Source: Arcuatula senhousia (lineage: Eukaryota; Mollusca; Bivalvia; Mytilida; Mytilidae). From it: a DNA stretch of 64,000 bases. Both the position numbers and the translations under genes were made by a program. The notes under the pieces were generated by a model, which did not search any database, was not told the DNA's origin, and was given only the letters and a program-made list of their open reading frames with translations. Location: positions 34,067,275 to 34,131,274 of the forward strand of contig OZ020308.1 in NCBI GenBank assembly GCA_963971305.1, in the 5' to 3' direction. Of the stretch, positions 57,301 to 64,000 are shown one piece after another; positions within the stretch are counted from its first letter, which is position 1; each line of letters opens with the position of its first letter.

Positions 57301-60300
57301 GGTTTAGAAGTAGGCAATTTATCAAAGAAATGCATTTCAAATAAGTATGTGCACCAATGCAATGGTGATTGTGAGACAGCTTGTAAATATGCAAATTCTA
57401 GTAGAACCTCTCTTTGGATTTGTTATACATGCCATAGAAAGTTGTTAGTAGGTACTGTACCAGCTGAAAGTTTTGCAAATAATCTAGAATTACAGGAAGT
57501 ACCTTCAGAGTTGAGCACACTCAACAGTCTTGAACAACATTTAGTTGCTTTAAATATTCCATTTATGAAAATACTTGGATTGCCTAAAGGAGGACAGAAA
57601 GGAGTTCATGGTCCTGTTGTCTGTGTCCCTTCAAATATACAGCATTTAACATCAACTTTACCAAGGTCAGAGGATGATAACCGAATGTTAGCAGTCAAAC
57701 TGAAGAGAAAGATTGAGTACAAAGGCTATCAGGAGTATCAATATATCAGCACAAAAAAAGTTGAAACAGCCTTAAACTTTCTGAAACAGAACAATGTTTG
57801 GTATTCAGATGTTCAACTAGCAGAAAGTTGGCTTAACCCTATTCCAGAGAAAGATAATTCAGAAGAACAATACAGTATTCAAAATATGAATGAGAAAGAT
57901 GGGATTAGTCAAAATGTTAACCAAGAACAAACTGATAATGATAAATCAATTACTCAAGACACATTGGTAGAAAAAGACTTGCCAAATAATGACAATGAAT
58001 TTAAAGATGAAGATTCATATTTGGATGATAAACTTAGAGGTGTTCAACTAAATACCTGTCTACAACCAGCTGATATTGGACAAGAAATGCTAGACCAATG
58101 TTTTGATGAAGTATTTGATATTTCCCCAGCAGCTGGCAATAAACCGGTTAGTGTCTTGCAAGAAGATGGAATTGAAGCAAAGTCTTTTCCAACACACTTT
58201 CCAAGTGGAATCAATACCTTCAAAGAAGAAAGAGAAGAACGATTATCACTTCTTAGGTATTTTAATATGAGATTAATGAGTGTAGACAACAGATTTGCCA
58301 AAGATACCTCATACATATTTTTTGCTCAGTATCTATCTGAGCTGGATCAAGTAATGTCAAATGTACAGATTTCACTAAGAAAACAATCACCAATAGCACC
58401 AGATGGAAAAAAAATTACAAGTAACATGCTTCTTAACAAAGAGTGTCTAAGGGATTTAATGAAAAAAGATGAAGCCATTAAGTACTTAAAACCTATAAGG
58501 GGAACACCACCTTATTGGCAGGCTACGCAGAAAGATATGTTTGCTATGATAAGACAGTTGGCAAAACCTACCTTCTTTTGTTCATTCTCTTCTGCTGATT
58601 TTAGATGGTCAGAAATGCTGGAGACTGTAATGAAGCAACAGGGTGATACTAGAAATGTACAAGATCTAGACTGGAATGAGAAATGCAAAGTGTTATACAG
58701 TAATCCAGTGACACTAGCAAGGATGTTTGATCATAGATTTCAAACCTTCCTGAAAGAAGTAATTTTGTCTGATGCAAATCCTATTGGAAAAGTTATTGAT
58801 TACTTCTACAGAATAGAATTTCAGCAGAGAGGTTCTCCCCATGCACATTGTTTATTCTGGATTGAAGGTGCTCCTATATTTGGTATAGATAGTAATGCAG
58901 ATGTTGTTAACTTCATTAATAAGTATATTACATGTGCAATACCAGATAAAGAGGTGGATTTTGAATTGAATGAAATGGTTACTTCTCTTCACCAGCACAG
59001 CAAAAATCATTCAAAGTCATGTAAAAAGAAAGGTACAACTTGCAGATTCAACTTCCCAAGACCACCTTCTAATCAGACATTTATAGCTGAAGTAGTAGAT
59101 ACAACAGAAGATACAGAAAAACAGGCTAAGCAGAAACTTAAAGAATTATGGGATGTTATTCTTGATAAAGAAAATGATGGATTGTCTGTTGATCAAATGC
59201 TAGAGAAAGTAGGAATGTCACAAGAAGACTTTGAAAATATTTGTGCTGTTGTAGCAAAGAGAAATACAGTTATTCTTAAAAGAAACACAGATGAAATCTA
59301 CATCAATCAATACAATGAACATCTTCTTCGAGCCTGGAATGCCAACATGGACATTCAATATGTATTAGATGAATATTCCTGTGTGGTATATATCATAAGC
59401 TACATCAGCAAAGCTGAACGAGAGTTAGGGTTGTTGTTACAACAGACTAAAAATGAAGCTGCTGAAGGTAACCTTAATGCTCAACAGACTATGAAAAAGG
59501 TTGGCACAGCATACCTGCATCACAGAGAAATCAGTGCACAAGAAGCAGTGTATAGGGTTACAGGTTTGAATTTAAAAGGATGTTCTAGGAAAGTAGAGTT
59601 TGTTCCACTAGGGTCAAATCCAAGTAGAATGAGTGTTCCTTTGAAAGAAATTGAGAGAGCAAAAAATGCTGCTAAGATTCGAAACAATGATGACAGTGAA
59701 GAAACAGATGATGAAGCAATGTGGATGACAAACATTGTTGACAGATACAAAGCAAGACCAAATAATGCAATGTTTCAAGATATGTGCTTAGCACAATTTT
59801 GCTCAGATTACAGTGTTCTTGCTAAATCACAAGTTCCCCAAAAAATTAACGAAGAAACCACATTCAAGCTAATGAAGAATCTTGGGTACATTCGAAAGCG
59901 AACTCGAACAAATCCTGCAGTCATAAGATATCCTAGATTTTGTCAAGAAACAGCACCAGAGAAGTACTACCAAAGTATGCTCCAATTGTTTCTACCTTAC
60001 AGAGAAGATCAACAGCTTAAACCTCCACAGTTTGAGACCTTTGAGCAGTTCTTCATTAATGGGTCTATTAAATTGAGCAATAGTAAGCAAATTACTGATG
60101 TCCAAAGTATTGTTGAGAGCAACAAAGCTAAATATGTTAAAATTGACAAATCTTTAGATAGAGCTGAAAAGGATTTAGAAATGAGAGGGTATGAAGAAGA
60201 TGCATGGGCTCAGCTGTGTCCTGAAACTGAAGCAGAAAGACTTGAATGTAACATAGAAGGTACGATATCCACTGCAGAGGATGAGGTAACTGAGGAAACA

Positions 60301-62493
60301 ATACCAGACCTCAATCAAAATGACACACCCCAAGGTTCAAATTTTTTGACAACCTCTCTGTTCCCAAAGAATGAAATTACTCCTTTATTGCAAAATTTGA
60401 ATAGTAAGCAGAGAAAAATCTTTTATAAGATAAGAGATTGGTGTTTAAAGAAAGCAAATGGAGAAACTGTAGAACCTTTTCATGTATTTATAACTGGAGG
60501 AGGTGGAACTGGAAAAAGCCATTTGATAAAATGTCTGTACTATGAAATGACCAGAATACTGTCAAGGATTCTAGAACAGCCAGATGACAATTGTGTACTG
60601 CTTACAGCTCCTACAGGTACTGCAGCTTTCAACATCTCTGGAATGACAATACACAGTGCATTAGGCATTTATAAAAATCTGTCAATGGATCATGCATTAT
60701 TGAGTGAAGACAAAATAAACACATTGCGTTCAAAATTAGAATCTCTACAGGTCATCATCATTGATGAAATCTCAATGGTCAATAAAAGACTACTATTTTT
60801 CATCCACCAACGTTTGAGACAGATCAAGAAAATGCCAGAGGACAGTTTGTTTGGAGGTGTATCAGTGATTGCTGTTGGAGATTTCTACCAGTTACCACCA
60901 GTAAAAACTAAGAAGTCGGACAAATTGTATGTAGATGACCCATCCAATCCTATGGACCAATTATGGAATGAGTTGTTTAAAATTGTTGAGTTGGACGAGA
61001 TCATGCGTCAAAAGAACGATAGTCAATTTGCAGAAATTCTCAATAGGATTAGAGTAAGAACAAAAAACAATCAACTTGATCAAGATGACTTGTCAGTATT
61101 GAAAAGCAGAGTAAAAGAAGGACCAGAAAGTGCTTTGCATATCTTTGCAACAAATGATGAAATTAAAGCCCACAACAATGACATGGTTATGAAGCTTGGA
61201 TCAGATGTTAAACTACTTGAAGCTGAAGACTATCAGAAAATGAAAGCAAGTGGCCAGCTAGTAAGAAAATCATCCCATTTCTCAGAAAAAGACATACAAT
61301 TACCATCTTCATTGCTGCTAGGAGTAGGTGCCAGAGTAATGTTAATAAAGAACATTGATACCAAGGATGGTCTAGTAAATGGTGTTATTGGCACAGTGAT
61401 GGAAGTTGTGGAGAATGGATTAAACAAATTGCCCCAATTAATATATGTTCACTTTGATAATGAAAAAGTTGGCAAAATTGCAACTGCACAGAAAAATATC
61501 AATGGGAAAAGATGCATTGGAATTGAACCATCAACAGAAGATGTTCCTAAAAACAATGGGAGTAGAAAACAATATCCTCTCCAGCTTGCTTGGGGCTGCA
61601 CTGTACACAAAGTTCAAGGTTTAACTGTAAAGGAATGTGTTATTAACTTAAACAAGTGCTTCTCATGTGGTCAAGCTTATGTAGCACTTAGTCGAGTGAC
61701 CTCTCTTGATGGCTTGTACATAAAGGACATAGATGAAAAGGTACTGAAAGCAAAGATTTATTGCGATCCTGAAGTTGGTAATGGGCTTTTAAAAATGAAG
61801 AAGTTTTTAAATGAGGATGAAGATTCACCTGACATTGATTGCATGACCTTTATGTACCACAACATTGAAGGGTTGATAAGCCATGTCGAAGATTTGAGAA
61901 AGAACCCTATTGTCAAAAATGTTAACTTTATTTGCTTGACAGAGACCTGGTTACAAAATGAGATGAACTGTAATCTTGATGGATTTACACTTGAACATAT
62001 TACAAGAGCAGATGCATTTAGTACTAACAGCAAGTTACATTCAACTTTAAAGGGAATGCAGCATGGAGGCGTTGGAGTCTTTTTCAAAGAAGGGTTTCAG
62101 TTTGAAAATGTTGAAGTGCAGTATAAAAATTTAGAATGCTTTGTTTTTAAAGTTGTGAGTTTAGATGTAGTCGTTGTCACAATCTACAGGACTCAAAAGC
62201 ACCCGATTCATGATTTCATGGAAAATTTTATACCTCTTATTGAAAGGTTATTGCTAAAGACAGAAAAACTAATTGTTTTGGGTGACTTTAATCTGAACAT
62301 CTTTAAAGGTGACACAGTTGTCTTGAATTACATGGAATCAATTGGATTCAGACAGTTAGTGACAAGTCCAACAACAGAGGGTGGTACACTGATTGACCAC
62401 GTGTACTTCAAAGGAATTGATCCTTTAGAAATTTCAGTGTTTCCAACATACTACAGTTATCATGAGGCAATCCTGGTAAAGATGAAATATTAA
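54310..62493 (+). CDS. Helentron-type Helitron protein: C76-like protease, OTU, Rep-HUH, Pif1 helicase, endonuclease
   Basis: One uninterrupted frame of 2,727 codons, counted from the ATG at 54310 (MARKGKSKAQKAKEQRERMR, a basic NLS-like start); the frame stays open 45 codons further upstream, but that part is AT-rich and unlike protein. Order: two Pro/Ala repeats (EEKPLARAMASP); a cysteine-protease-like region with GKQCVANSL (C262) and LFDSHARN (H387), resembling the C76 deneddylase fold; OTU protease (GDGNCLFRA, D563, C566, H676); Lys-rich 18-residue repeats; a Cys-rich region (VCGCC, CYTC) with a DUF6570-like part (SLEQHLVALNIPFMKI); Rep HUH (PHAHCLFW, 1510-1517) with paired tyrosines Y1694/Y1698 (YIISYISK); Pif1-type helicase (GGGGTGKS 2063-2070, IIIDEIS, GDFYQLPP, YVALSRV); C-terminal apurinic-type endonuclease (N/E2545/GDFN 2658-2661/D2696-H2697/H2718). 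Rep nicks and joins single strands, the helicase unwinds. All catalytic residues are present. Termini not located. Confidence 0.92.
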   Translation: MARKGKSKAQKAKEQRERMRERRQAAADNASKGLAPLSEEKPLARAMASPCIASEKNCPASMGMAPRDEEKPLARAMASPSSASEKNCPNALSSASSQGSLCVQKDMPPSSDSPPWVCTPPSVPSPNLGVADQTKLVVHPTSIIMESDKMMHPEFITQNLNTEFITKYNTNIDTDNKQKSMLENKSDAILGTEQDPDNRLDFLTSSTDLKLGSTNNQLHVDSLSAVNQVCDILPHSLSTQCLVRGSFHQGSLRFGLNAGKQCVANSLIALVQSKLTTVSHWNVVMLDTILTRGNNLYTWIHGNNELLLVSDLPSQVELNDMLVNINMKESYAALINMDENIDIPGVLPLDQAIQESLIETDGCFICVQGSTSLVIKQENRLFLFDSHARNDFGLPESNGTSIVMRLQSVDHLYRHLVTFVKNDTQVQFEITGVNLQVPQANSLSATVLNTNDGSIDRLQNVVCTENDENCDLPSKCGLENTDTDCAGEENTLSIETEVSSDFDVQFVSSVANVKFDFKPTDVALRRKLCHKLKIPSKYVTKSGSYKPVMSMGNPKNTKSIVGDGNCLFRALSFAVSQRQEFYSIMREAIVNHSKQNADRLSSFVDFGSLEEHLASNRMIENSSWGTAVEIIAAADLMKTDIYTFTDGKWLRYSVQQIDKDSVINDLAIYLKHQNNHYEVVTSVMQDSNTDETTKRNENNLKRTKMNLKDLLTNENFENIGLTPPKKQKKDIEKEKYQSTPEVRDRKLKLAKERYATDAAFRDDVKSRYQSDKESIKRKLTDKYANDSDYSEEKKRRCKAMYNNDEMYRNEKIHASITKYANDETFQQNVKDSSKNKYATDEEHRKNVKDASKNKYATDEEHCKNVKDASKNKYATDEEHRKNVKDASKNKYATDEEHRKNVKDASKNKYATDEEHCKNVKEASSKKYLVDEDHRKKIARQTNERREAEKDNLRKIENVIQKFTLESKNGPEFVCGCCFRLLFRKQVIECDYKTYEKKGLEVGNLSKKCISNKYVHQCNGDCETACKYANSSRTSLWICYTCHRKLLVGTVPAESFANNLELQEVPSELSTLNSLEQHLVALNIPFMKILGLPKGGQKGVHGPVVCVPSNIQHLTSTLPRSEDDNRMLAVKLKRKIEYKGYQEYQYISTKKVETALNFLKQNNVWYSDVQLAESWLNPIPEKDNSEEQYSIQNMNEKDGISQNVNQEQTDNDKSITQDTLVEKDLPNNDNEFKDEDSYLDDKLRGVQLNTCLQPADIGQEMLDQCFDEVFDISPAAGNKPVSVLQEDGIEAKSFPTHFPSGINTFKEEREERLSLLRYFNMRLMSVDNRFAKDTSYIFFAQYLSELDQVMSNVQISLRKQSPIAPDGKKITSNMLLNKECLRDLMKKDEAIKYLKPIRGTPPYWQATQKDMFAMIRQLAKPTFFCSFSSADFRWSEMLETVMKQQGDTRNVQDLDWNEKCKVLYSNPVTLARMFDHRFQTFLKEVILSDANPIGKVIDYFYRIEFQQRGSPHAHCLFWIEGAPIFGIDSNADVVNFINKYITCAIPDKEVDFELNEMVTSLHQHSKNHSKSCKKKGTTCRFNFPRPPSNQTFIAEVVDTTEDTEKQAKQKLKELWDVILDKENDGLSVDQMLEKVGMSQEDFENICAVVAKRNTVILKRNTDEIYINQYNEHLLRAWNANMDIQYVLDEYSCVVYIISYISKAERELGLLLQQTKNEAAEGNLNAQQTMKKVGTAYLHHREISAQEAVYRVTGLNLKGCSRKVEFVPLGSNPSRMSVPLKEIERAKNAAKIRNNDDSEETDDEAMWMTNIVDRYKARPNNAMFQDMCLAQFCSDYSVLAKSQVPQKINEETTFKLMKNLGYIRKRTRTNPAVIRYPRFCQETAPEKYYQSMLQLFLPYREDQQLKPPQFETFEQFFINGSIKLSNSKQITDVQSIVESNKAKYVKIDKSLDRAEKDLEMRGYEEDAWAQLCPETEAERLECNIEGTISTAEDEVTEETIPDLNQNDTPQGSNFLTTSLFPKNEITPLLQNLNSKQRKIFYKIRDWCLKKANGETVEPFHVFITGGGGTGKSHLIKCLYYEMTRILSRILEQPDDNCVLLTAPTGTAAFNISGMTIHSALGIYKNLSMDHALLSEDKINTLRSKLESLQVIIIDEISMVNKRLLFFIHQRLRQIKKMPEDSLFGGVSVIAVGDFYQLPPVKTKKSDKLYVDDPSNPMDQLWNELFKIVELDEIMRQKNDSQFAEILNRIRVRTKNNQLDQDDLSVLKSRVKEGPESALHIFATNDEIKAHNNDMVMKLGSDVKLLEAEDYQKMKASGQLVRKSSHFSEKDIQLPSSLLLGVGARVMLIKNIDTKDGLVNGVIGTVMEVVENGLNKLPQLIYVHFDNEKVGKIATAQKNINGKRCIGIEPSTEDVPKNNGSRKQYPLQLAWGCTVHKVQGLTVKECVINLNKCFSCGQAYVALSRVTSLDGLYIKDIDEKVLKAKIYCDPEVGNGLLKMKKFLNEDEDSPDIDCMTFMYHNIEGLISHVEDLRKNPIVKNVNFICLTETWLQNEMNCNLDGFTLEHITRADAFSTNSKLHSTLKGMQHGGVGVFFKEGFQFENVEVQYKNLECFVFKVVSLDVVVVTIYRTQKHPIHDFMENFIPLIERLLLKTEKLIVLGDFNLNIFKGDTVVLNYMESIGFRQLVTSPTTEGGTLIDHVYFKGIDPLEISVFPTYYSYHEAILVKMKY
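56815..57084 (+). repeat. Five 54-bp tandem repeats inside the Helentron frame
   Basis: Exact 54-bp periodicity (56815, 56869, 56923, 56977, 57031) encodes NKYATDEEHRKNVKDASK-type units. More diverged units of about 18-20 residues precede (from about 56560) and one follows. Near-identity at DNA level shows recent expansion. Confidence 0.85.
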
Positions 62494-62828
62494 TAATGAT
62501 TTTATTGATTCATTATGCAACTTCAAAATAAGAAAACTAAATAAAAATTACTTGCCTCCCAAAAATCCAACCCTACGTCCTCGTCGTGGGAGGTGGGTAC
62601 TTGTGCAAATCTTGATTTTGCACAGGTAGCTAACAGGGCTCTGGTATACTGACGTAAGAGGGTTCGATTCCCTCCCTAGGCATTATTTTATTTCTGTGCT
62701 GGTGCAAAGGTGGGCAGATTGCCTAGTGGCCCCGCGTCAGTAGATAAAAAGATATGATAAAGAAATAATCACAAGTGCTGTTTCCTAGACTTTGCACAAG
62801 TAGCTAACATAACTTTGGTACCTTTTTA
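62494..62828. other. Downstream of the Helentron frame; 3' end not identified
   Basis: No CTRR end with a hairpin could be assigned with confidence. Two related pieces share TTTGCACARGTAGCTAACA (62617 and 62800). Confidence 0.35.
62619..62682 (+). other. tRNA-like sequence
   Basis: A perfect T-arm GAGGG-TTCGATT-CCCTC with box B, a box-A-like TAGCTAACAGG, and 6 of 8 acceptor pairs (TGCACAGG against CCTAGGCA). At 64 bases it is too short for a normal tRNA, so a SINE head or degraded tRNA is likely. Confidence 0.4.
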
Positions 62829-63362
62829 GCTCACCTGGACCAAAGGTCTATGTGAGCTAATGCCATCACTTGGCATTCATCGTTGTCGTCCATCCTCTGC
62901 TAACAATTGTTCAAAAATCTTCTTTGAAACTACTATATTTGTGAGCTATTGCCATTACTTGGCATCCGTTGTTGTTGTCTATCCTCTGCTAACAATTGTT
63001 CAAAAATCTTCTTTGAAACTAATATACACAAATGTACAGAATTTAATGAAACTTGGTATGATTGATCCTTAAGGTGTCCTCCACAAAAACTTGTCAGATG
63101 ACCCATTATAGGGTTTATGGCCCTAAAAAAGTCGAATTGGTGTTTTTTTCATGTTTTTATCCTATAAATTGAAATCTATTAGAGATGAGCTGTTGCTTGC
63201 TTAAACCTTCAGCTCAATATAAGCTGCACAAAAGTCTCCATTGATTTTAATTTGTCACAGGACAGACCCTTTTATATAGGGGTCATAGAAGAGTCTTTTA
63301 AAGCTTTAGGACCAGCAGGTGAGCAACTTAGGCTCCTGGGCTCCCCAGGAGCCTCTTGTTTT
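62829..63362. mobile_element. 'TAGCTCACCTGGACC' element, short copy
   Basis: Begins TAGCTCACCTGGACCAAAGG and ends near GCAGGTGAGCAACTTAGG plus a GGAGCC-rich hairpin (GGCTCCTGGGCTCCCCAGGAGCC). AGCTCACCTG and CAGGTGAGC are inverted ends. An inner duplication (TTGTTCAAAAATCTTCTTTG twice) replaces the long tandem array of the copy at 17473. Confidence 0.6.
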
Positions 63363-63780
63363 TGTTTGGCTGCTTTACAGATAACCATTTTAATGATTAC
63401 GCTTTGAGTTTCCTATAAAAGCATGGTAGAAATATTCATAAGATTATGATTAGTTTTCAATGGTAAGTACGGTGTGTAAATACTAGACAAAATTCCTGTA
63501 GCTGGGATTATGATATTAAAGTCCAAAGAGACATCTCAATAGTAGTAATAACAAAATATCAGAACTGGAATGATAAATATCAAAGGAGACAATACAGAAC
63601 AAGGTAAAACATACTAGACAAATTTGAGATTGGTTTCGCTTTGAAAATTATTGCAAAAAAACACATTTCCTATAATTTAATTTAACCACTCAAATGACAT
63701 AAATCTGCAGTTAAGTTACAAGAATCATTACTGTAGACTTGTCTACTATGGAACCGTACAATATGTTACAGTTTTAAAGT
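63363..63780. other. Non-coding stretch
   Basis: AT-rich; nothing recognised. Confidence 0.35.
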
Positions 63781-64000
63781 TATTGGCAAAACCATGTTTC
63801 GCTAATAATGGTACCAAGTATCGAAAAGATATGTCGCGACACTTTTCGTATATTGACCGGGGAAAAGAAGAAGAAAAACTTTCCAATGTTCTTATTAGTG
63901 TTATGATAACCGTTACTTTTGGTTAGGCTATTTGAGTCTGTTTTGACAATAGTATTAAACTATTAGTTGCGAAAAATATTCTAGAGTAAAGAGCAGTGAG
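63781..64000 (+). repeat. Further copies of the 1.5-kb repeat, running off the window
   Basis: 63781-63874 matches the end of the array unit (ATGTCGCGACACTTTT, GGGGAAAAGAAGAAG). 63880-64000 matches 36855-36960 (GGTTAGGCTATTTGAGTCTG, TTAGTTGCGAAAAAT), the start of a unit that lacks its opening hairpin. Confidence 0.65.

Overview
The window looks like nuclear DNA of a bivalve mollusc, most likely a mussel of the Mytilus type. This is inference from content: a secreted C1q-domain protein with a GT-AG intron, two tandem three-exon secreted proteins of the 'short-chain collagen C4-like' type common in bivalves, minimal hammerhead ribozymes, and a very dense load of TIR elements. It is AT-rich, gene-poor and intron-bearing; nothing suggests a prokaryote.

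Layout. 1-2.4 kb: short tandem repeats and the last two exons of a CENP-V/GFA-domain gene (+). 3.6-4.2 kb: an unrecognised 188-residue coding block (-). 4.3-10.9 kb: nested TIR and foldback elements, including a 3.1-kb element with 198-bp TIRs and a core of about ten 169-bp repeats. 11-22.5 kb: mostly non-coding repeats, a KRBA2-like coding fragment (-), a hammerhead ribozyme, and remnants of a Ty3/gypsy protease and a LINE tail. 23.2-25.7 kb: complete two-exon C1q gene whose intron carries a 1.5-kb repeat. 27.8-34.1 kb: two paralogous secreted genes, tail to head on the minus strand. 34.2-35.6 kb: variant hammerhead pair in direct repeats. 35.9-42.4 kb: array of about 1.5-kb non-coding repeats. 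43.1-45.0 kb: 5'-truncated LINE with an open reverse transcriptase. 45.7-53 kb: further elements, two of them with TTA target duplications (PIF/Harbinger type), plus a nested insertion. 54.3-62.5 kb: an uninterrupted 2,727-codon Helentron-type protein. 62.6-64 kb: tRNA-like sequence, another TIR element and a further copy of the 1.5-kb repeat.

The host genes do not form a pathway; C1q and the short-chain-collagen-like proteins are both secreted, the former typical of bivalve innate recognition. The main interest is the mobile DNA: an apparently intact Helentron with a C76-like cysteine-protease region, an OTU protease, a HUH Rep, a Pif1 helicase and an apurinic-type endonuclease; and several self-cleaving hammerhead motifs in two sequence versions. 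All calls were made by eye without database searches; coordinates of splice sites come from reading frame and GT-AG consistency.
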